From NCBI GenBank assembly GCA_023230585.1, contig JALNXB010000001.1, positions 1 through 64,000 on the forward strand: a stretch of DNA of 64,000 nt, given 5' to 3'. How positions within the stretch are numbered: position 1 is the first letter of the stretch; each line of letters starts with the position of its first letter. The stretch is from a bacterium. GTDB taxonomy: Bacteria > Ratteibacteria > UBA8468 > B48-G9 > JAFGKM01. Positions 59,433-64,000 of this stretch are shown here, piece by piece. A program made the translations under genes and the position numbers. A model generated the notes under the pieces. The model did not search any database, was not told the origin of the DNA, and worked only from the letters and a program-made list of their open reading frames with translations.

Positions 59433-60326
59433 ATGAAACATAAGATATTGATTATAGATAATGACAGAGAGTTTATAGCAAAAGCGCAACTTTTGTTGGG
59501 TGAATATAACTATTCAATTTTTACAATTGAAACCTATAAAGAAGGTTTTGAAGCAGTAAAAAAGATAGCTCCTGATATCATTATTTTAGGTTTAGAGATG
59601 TTGAAAGGTAGAAAAAGAGGTGATACTCTTAAATCAATTTTACAGTATGCTGGTATTAACGGTATTCCAGCTATTATTATTTTTCCTGATGATGGGGTTG
59701 AGCAACTACCTGAAGGTATTGAAATGTTTATCGACAAAGTACCGCTTAAAACAATTGTTTTAAGAAAAGAGATTGACGAGGTGCTTGCATCTAATATAAA
59801 ACATCTTGCCGAACAAGCAGGTGAAAAACATAGACAGATTATATCAGAGGTAGCTCTGTTTGTGGAAAAGTGGCAAGATAAACCTGGTAATCTAATTATG
59901 ATACTTCACGAGATACAGAATGAGTTTGGTTATGTGCCAAGAAGTGTTGCTTTTATTTTATCCCAAAAATTGCAAATTTCTCTTGCCAGGATATATGAGG
60001 TTATAACATTTTACAATTTTTTCAGGCTTGAAGCGCCAGGTAAACATATTATTTCTGTGTGCCTGGGGACTGCCTGCTACTTGAAAGGGGCTGGCAAAAT
60101 ACTTGAAGAGATACAAAGTATACTAAATATTGAAGAAGGGCACACTACCCACGATGGATTGTTTTACCTTCAGGTAGTAAGGTGTCTTGGTTGCTGTGGT
60201 CTGGCTCCTGTAATAACCATAGATGATAAAGTTTATGGACATATGACAAGAGATAATGTTGTCAATATCCTTTCAAAATACGCTAAAAAAGGAGAACTCA
60301 ATAATGTCAAAACTCACAAAAGATAA
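59433..60326 (+). CDS. Pseudo-receiver domain fused to NuoE/HydC-type 2Fe-2S subunit
   Basis: Residues 1-125 look like a response-regulator receiver fold: KILIIDNDREFIAKAQLLL holds an acidic pair, and IIILGLEMLKGRKRGD is the strand where the phosphorylated Asp should be, but Gly is there. Residues about 135-285 are a NuoE/HydC thioredoxin-like ferredoxin: IISEVALFVEKWQDKPGNLIMILHEIQNEFGYVP, YEVITFYNFF, then VCLGTACYLKG (C-x4-C) and VRCLGCCGLAP (C-x3-C) for a 2Fe-2S cluster. HydC passes electrons between NADH and the hydrogenase core. A receiver-like head on this subunit is rare and may be a docking or control element. First gene of the hydrogenase operon; it overlaps the next by 23 nt. Confidence 0.85.
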   Translation: MKHKILIIDNDREFIAKAQLLLGEYNYSIFTIETYKEGFEAVKKIAPDIIILGLEMLKGRKRGDTLKSILQYAGINGIPAIIIFPDDGVEQLPEGIEMFIDKVPLKTIVLRKEIDEVLASNIKHLAEQAGEKHRQIISEVALFVEKWQDKPGNLIMILHEIQNEFGYVPRSVAFILSQKLQISLARIYEVITFYNFFRLEAPGKHIISVCLGTACYLKGAGKILEEIQSILNIEEGHTTHDGLFYLQVVRCLGCCGLAPVITIDDKVYGHMTRDNVVNILSKYAKKGELNNVKTHKR

Positions 60327-60672
60327 GTTGAGCGAGTACGAAAAAAAGGAAACAAAAGCAAGAAAAAAGAATGTAATTAAGGTAGGTATGAGCACTTGTG
60401 GTGTTGCTGCTGGCGCTCAAGAGGTTTTTGAAGTTCTAAAAAACACAGTTAGACAAAGAAATCTTGATATAGATGTTCAAAAATGTGGATGTGGCGGTAA
60501 GTGTTACGCTGAACCTATGGTAGAGGTTTCAATAGAGAATTTTCCTGTTGTGGTGTACGGGAATGTAGATAAGAATTTTGCTGTTTCTATAATAGATAGA
60601 CATATAATTAATAAAGAACTTTTAAACGACCATATATACGATATATTTGAAGAGAACGGAGATAAAATATGA
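60304..60672 (+). CDS. Stand-alone thioredoxin-like 2Fe-2S ferredoxin
   Basis: This 122-residue protein starts at 60304 after AAAGGAGAACT, which lies inside the previous gene's end. The fold resembles the N-terminal domain of HydB/NuoF-type flavoproteins: KVGMSTCGVAAGAQEVFEVLKNTV, VDVQKCGCGGKCYAEPMVEV, VVVYGNVDKNF. The cysteines at STCG and in KCGCGGKC would hold a 2Fe-2S cluster. In Thermotoga-type hydrogenases this domain is part of HydB; here it is a separate gene, while the HydB protein downstream keeps a cysteine-free version. It overlaps hydB by 4 nt. Confidence 0.85.
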   Translation: MSKLTKDKLSEYEKKETKARKKNVIKVGMSTCGVAAGAQEVFEVLKNTVRQRNLDIDVQKCGCGGKCYAEPMVEVSIENFPVVVYGNVDKNFAVSIIDRHIINKELLNDHIYDIFEENGDKI

Positions 60673-62399
60673 AAGTTATTTTGCTTAAAGATACGGATGG
60701 CAAAGGGCAGGAAACCCTTTTTCAGAACGCAATTGTCGAAGAACTACATAAAAGACAATTATCTGAAGAATGGAAGGTTGTAAGAATGGCTGATATGGGA
60801 ATCTATTATAAGGGTGTTGCTGTTAAAATTTTACCTTATGATTTTGTTTATACCAACCTTTCAGTTGATGATATTGGGATGATTATTGATAAGAGTGTTA
60901 AAGCAGGTGAACCGATTGAAGACAAACTCTATTCAGTTAAAGATAAACAATTTAAGATTGTGTTAAGAAATTGCGGGATTATTAATCCCGAGGATATCGA
61001 GAGTTATTTTGAGCAGGGTGGATATCAAGGGTTAAAGAAAGTGCTTTTTGATTATACACCAGAAGAATCATTGGCAGAACTTAAACTGAGCGGTCTTAGA
61101 GGAAGAGGTGGAGGAGGGTTTCCTGTTTGGATGAAATGGAGTTTCACAAGGAAAGAAACCTCAGATGAAAAATATGTTATTTGTAACGGAGATGAAGGAG
61201 ACCCAGGAGCTTATATGGATAGAAGCGTGCTTGAGGGTGACCCTCATTCTGTTTTGGAAGGTATGCTGATTGCTGGGTTTCTTGCTGGCGCTAACAAAGG
61301 TTTCTTTTATATAAGAGCAGAGTATCCGCTTGCAATACAGAGGGTGCAGAAAGCTATTGATGATGCTACGAAATACGGTCTTCTTGGAGAAGATATTTTA
61401 GGTAGCGGTTTTTCGTTTTCTGTTGAGATAAGGCTTGGCGCTGGAGCGTTTGTGTGTGGAGAAGAGACTGCTCTTATTGCTTCTGTTGAAGGCAAAAGAG
61501 GTTCCCCTTCGCCTCGTCCGCCATACCCTTCAGTTAAAGGGTTGTGGGGCAAACCAACTGTAATAAATAATGTGGAAACTCTTGCTAATATACCTGTTAT
61601 CTTTTCTAAAGGCGGTAAATGGTTTTCGCAGATAGGGAGCGCAGAATCTAAAGGAACAAAAGTGTTTGCGTTGACTGGTAAAATTAAAAACTCAGGGTTG
61701 GTTGAAGTACCTATGGGTATAACACTTAGAGAAATTATTTACGATATAGGTGGTGGGGTACTTAATGATAATAACATCAAAGCTGTCCAGACAGGCGGTC
61801 CTTCTGGTGGAGTTATTTCTAAGGAATATCTTGATACCCCAGTAGATTATGAAAATTTACAAAAACTCGGTTCTATAATGGGTTCCGGTGGAATGATAGT
61901 TATAGATGAGAACGACTGTATGGTTGATTTGGCTAAATTTTATATGAACTTTTGTGTTGATGAATCTTGTGGTAGATGTGCTCCCTGTAGAATAGGGACA
62001 ACACAGATGTTTGAATATCTTGATAGTATATCAAAAGGTATTGCAACTGAAGAAGATATTTCGAAATTGAAAAACATTGCTGTTGCAGTAAAAAAGACGT
62101 CTTTATGTGGTCTTGGGCAGACAGCGCCAAATCCTGTTCTTTCAACTTTGAGATACTTTGAAGAAGAGTATATGGAGCATATAAAAGATAAGAAGTGTCG
62201 GGCAGGTAAATGTAAAGACCTTCTTGAATACTCTATTATACAGAATAAATGTAGAAAATGCGGTCTATGTTTTAGAAATTGTCCAGTATCTGCTATATCA
62301 GGTAACAATAAAGATGGATATGTGATAAACCCAGAGCTATGCATAAAGTGTGGCAACTGTTTTGAAGTATGTAAATTTGACGCTATTTTTAGGGGGTAA
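60669..62399 (+). CDS. hydB: Bifurcating hydrogenase beta subunit (NuoF-like, NADH/FMN)
   Basis: This 576-residue flavoprotein has the FMN/NADH core of NuoF: LSGLRGRGGGGFPVWMKW, NGDEGDPGAYMDRSVLEGDP, CGEETALIASVEGKRG and the cluster motif SCGRCAPCRIGTTQM with a later CGLGQTAPNP. The C-terminus has two 4Fe-4S motifs, CRKCGLCFRNCP and CIKCGNCFEVCK. It is the site where electrons from NADH meet ferredoxin in bifurcating hydrogenases. Residues about 1-85 (VVRMADMGIYYKGVAVKILPYDFVYTNLS) follow the thioredoxin-like ferredoxin pattern but with no cysteines, so that cluster is lost. HydA follows after one base. Confidence 0.9.
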   Translation: MKVILLKDTDGKGQETLFQNAIVEELHKRQLSEEWKVVRMADMGIYYKGVAVKILPYDFVYTNLSVDDIGMIIDKSVKAGEPIEDKLYSVKDKQFKIVLRNCGIINPEDIESYFEQGGYQGLKKVLFDYTPEESLAELKLSGLRGRGGGGFPVWMKWSFTRKETSDEKYVICNGDEGDPGAYMDRSVLEGDPHSVLEGMLIAGFLAGANKGFFYIRAEYPLAIQRVQKAIDDATKYGLLGEDILGSGFSFSVEIRLGAGAFVCGEETALIASVEGKRGSPSPRPPYPSVKGLWGKPTVINNVETLANIPVIFSKGGKWFSQIGSAESKGTKVFALTGKIKNSGLVEVPMGITLREIIYDIGGGVLNDNNIKAVQTGGPSGGVISKEYLDTPVDYENLQKLGSIMGSGGMIVIDENDCMVDLAKFYMNFCVDESCGRCAPCRIGTTQMFEYLDSISKGIATEEDISKLKNIAVAVKKTSLCGLGQTAPNPVLSTLRYFEEEYMEHIKDKKCRAGKCKDLLEYSIIQNKCRKCGLCFRNCPVSAISGNNKDGYVINPELCIKCGNCFEVCKFDAIFRG

Positions 62400-62400
62400 A

Positions 62401-64000
62401 ATGATAACTGCTAATATAAATGGTATTCCTGTCCATGTAAGAAAAGGAACAACGATTCTTGAAGCTGCAAAAAAAATCAATATAAATATTCCTGTTTTAT
62501 GTAAACATCCTGACCTTGATTCAACGGCTTCTTGTGGGATATGTGTTGTTAAGAATGGAGGTAGTAGTAAATTTTTAAGAGCGTGTTGTACACCTATCGA
62601 AGAAGGGATGAATATAATTACTCACGATAACGAACTACAAGAGGTGCGTAAGACAGTCATAGAACTTATATTGTCTAATCACCCAAACGACTGTCTCCAA
62701 TGTGCAAGAAACAATAATTGTGAACTACAAAAACTTGCAGCTGATTTTGGTATAAGAGAATATCCTTTCCACCAGTTACAGAAAGGTTTAAAACCAGACC
62801 TTTCCACAAAAATACTTAAGATTGTGCCTGATAAATGTATTCTGTGTGGTAGATGTATTAATGTATGCCAAAATATACAAAATGTTTGGGCTCTCTCGTT
62901 TTTGGAGAGGGGTATTAATACAAGAATTTCAGCCGCTGGAGATATTGACCTTGCAGATAGCCCGTGTATAAAATGTGGGCAGTGTGCAGCCCATTGTCCA
63001 ACAGGCGCTATCGCTGAATATGATGAAACCGAAAAAACCTGGCAAGCTCTTTATGACCCAGATAAATATTGTGTTGTACAGATAGCTCCTGCTGTTAGGG
63101 TAGCTATTGGTGAAGCGTTTGGTTACCCTGAAGGAGAAAACCTGACAGGCAAACTGTATGCCGCTTTAAGAAAACTTGGTTTTAAAGCTGTCTTTGATAC
63201 CTCGTTTGGTGCAGACTTGACTGTTATGGAGGAAGCTACTGAGTTTATTGAGAGGTTTGTAAACAAAAAAGGACCACTTCCTCTTATTACTTCTTGTTGT
63301 CCGTCTTGGGTGGATTTTATGGAGAAATTTTATTCTGATATGATAGAACATTTCTCTACCGCCAAATCTCCTCAATCTATGGTTGGAGTGTTATCTAAAA
63401 CATATTATGCTGAAAAACATAATATCGACCCTTCAAAAATATTTATGGTTTCTATTATGCCGTGCACAGCTAAAAAATATGAGATAACACGGAGCGAAGA
63501 GATGTTTGCTTCTGGGTATCAGGATATAGATGTTTCTTTGACTACAAGAGAACTTGCCCGTATGATAAAACAGGCAGGCGTGAATTTTGCTGGTCTACCT
63601 GATGAAGAGCCAGACCATATTCTGGGAGATTATACAGGAGCAGGAGTTATTTTTGGTACTACAGGTGGTGTTATGGAAGCTGCTTTAAGAACAGCACATT
63701 TTTTGGTTACTGGAAAGAATGCTGGTATTATGGATTTTGAAAGTGTTAGAGGTTTGAAAGGTGTAAAAGAAACCACTGTGGATATTGCTGGTAACAAAAT
63801 AAGAGTAGCTATTGCTCACGGGATAGGTAATGTTGAATATGTTTTAAATAAAATACAGAAAGCTATTGCAGAAAAGAAAGAACCACCTTACCATTTTGTG
63901 GAAGTTATGGCTTGCCCTGGCGGGTGTGTAGGTGGTGGTGGGCAGCCTTATGGTGTTACCGATAAACTGCGTATGTCTCGTGCTCAGGGGCTATATTTAG
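62401..64000 (+). CDS. hydA: [FeFe]-hydrogenase catalytic subunit, group A (bifurcating), 3'-truncated by the window
   Basis: The frame is open from ATG 62401 to the last base (533 codons) and has no stop in the window. N-terminal 2Fe-2S ligands are in CKHPDLDSTASCGICVV and RACCTP. A His-ligated 4Fe-4S segment is HPNDCLQCARNNNCELQ. Two 4Fe-4S motifs are CILCGRCINVCQ and CIKCGQCAAHCP. The H-cluster motifs are L1 TSCCPSW, L2 MPCTAKKYE and L3 MACPGGCVGGGGQP, with the proton-path Cys in QIAPAVRVA absent as usual for its position. It reduces protons to H2 with electrons from NADH and ferredoxin through HydB/HydC. ATG comes one base after the hydB stop. Confidence 0.95.
   Translation, partial: MITANINGIPVHVRKGTTILEAAKKININIPVLCKHPDLDSTASCGICVVKNGGSSKFLRACCTPIEEGMNIITHDNELQEVRKTVIELILSNHPNDCLQCARNNNCELQKLAADFGIREYPFHQLQKGLKPDLSTKILKIVPDKCILCGRCINVCQNIQNVWALSFLERGINTRISAAGDIDLADSPCIKCGQCAAHCPTGAIAEYDETEKTWQALYDPDKYCVVQIAPAVRVAIGEAFGYPEGENLTGKLYAALRKLGFKAVFDTSFGADLTVMEEATEFIERFVNKKGPLPLITSCCPSWVDFMEKFYSDMIEHFSTAKSPQSMVGVLSKTYYAEKHNIDPSKIFMVSIMPCTAKKYEITRSEEMFASGYQDIDVSLTTRELARMIKQAGVNFAGLPDEEPDHILGDYTGAGVIFGTTGGVMEAALRTAHFLVTGKNAGIMDFESVRGLKGVKETTVDIAGNKIRVAIAHGIGNVEYVLNKIQKAIAEKKEPPYHFVEVMACPGGCVGGGGQPYGVTDKLRMSRAQGLYL

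Overview
The window is AT-rich (roughly one-third G+C by eye) and comes from a bacterium that looks anaerobic, fermentative and saccharolytic. Many proteins carry a GFTLIELLVVIAIIAIL prepilin head plus a C-terminal GGH or DGH motif. Together with secreted polysaccharide lyases, PQQ-type propellers and CBM9-like proteins, this is typical of the PVC superphylum and neighbouring candidate phyla (Lentisphaerota, Kiritimatiellota, Omnitrophota-like). Finer placement is not possible from sequence alone. Intergenic DNA is rich in short dispersed repeats.

Layout. 1-687: decayed transposase. 1177-1917: NYN-domain ribonuclease gene with its own consensus promoter and a structured leader, lying between two direct repeats. 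2166-5628: GntR/ABC transporter operon with a likely operator; the permease is frameshifted. 5994-15491: exported-protein cluster with a PQQ propeller carrying a methyltransferase-like insert and an in-frame TAG, two CBM9-like paralogues, a tail-anchored protein, and a MacB/FtsX-type permease with a LolD-like ATPase. 15531-20742: three prepilin-like proteins and a heparinase II/III-like lyase. 20804-22310: nitrilase-family enzyme and a Skp/OmpH-like protein. 22530-28127: operon of a dihydropyrimidine-dehydrogenase-like fusion and three NAD(P) sugar-type oxidoreductases. 28141-28745: tandem structured repeat. 29052-38227: KDPG aldolase, NagB, KDG kinase, two aspartoacylase-like hydrolases, a PIG-L deacetylase, a mutarotase-like protein and a sugar epimerase. 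38415-48483: housekeeping core with tRNA-Phe, secA, dnaA, dnaN, dciA, dapA, accD and folC. 48728-54515: a second copy of the prepilin A/prepilin B/lyase cassette, here with a YetA-like rhamnogalacturonan lyase. 54613-55887: pyrC. 56106-59121: accessory genes bounded by palindromes. 59303-64000: electron-bifurcating [FeFe]-hydrogenase operon, cut by the window end.

How the genes fit together (inference). Secreted lyases would release unsaturated uronates and amino sugars. KDG kinase and KDPG aldolase would carry uronates into glycolysis, and the deacetylase and NagB would handle amino sugars. Reducing power would leave as H2 through the NADH/ferredoxin hydrogenase, whose leader carries a site matching the NADH-sensing repressor Rex.

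Most notable: the NYN gene with a GNRA hairpin and a terminator that buries its ribosome-binding site; the duplicated prepilin-lyase cassettes sharing promoter, palindrome and leader; the receiver-like/NuoE fusion, cysteine-free ferredoxin domain and Rex-like site in the hydrogenase operon; the methyltransferase-like insert in a secreted propeller; the roughly 310-residue insertion in SecA; and the 262-bp-period tandem repeat.
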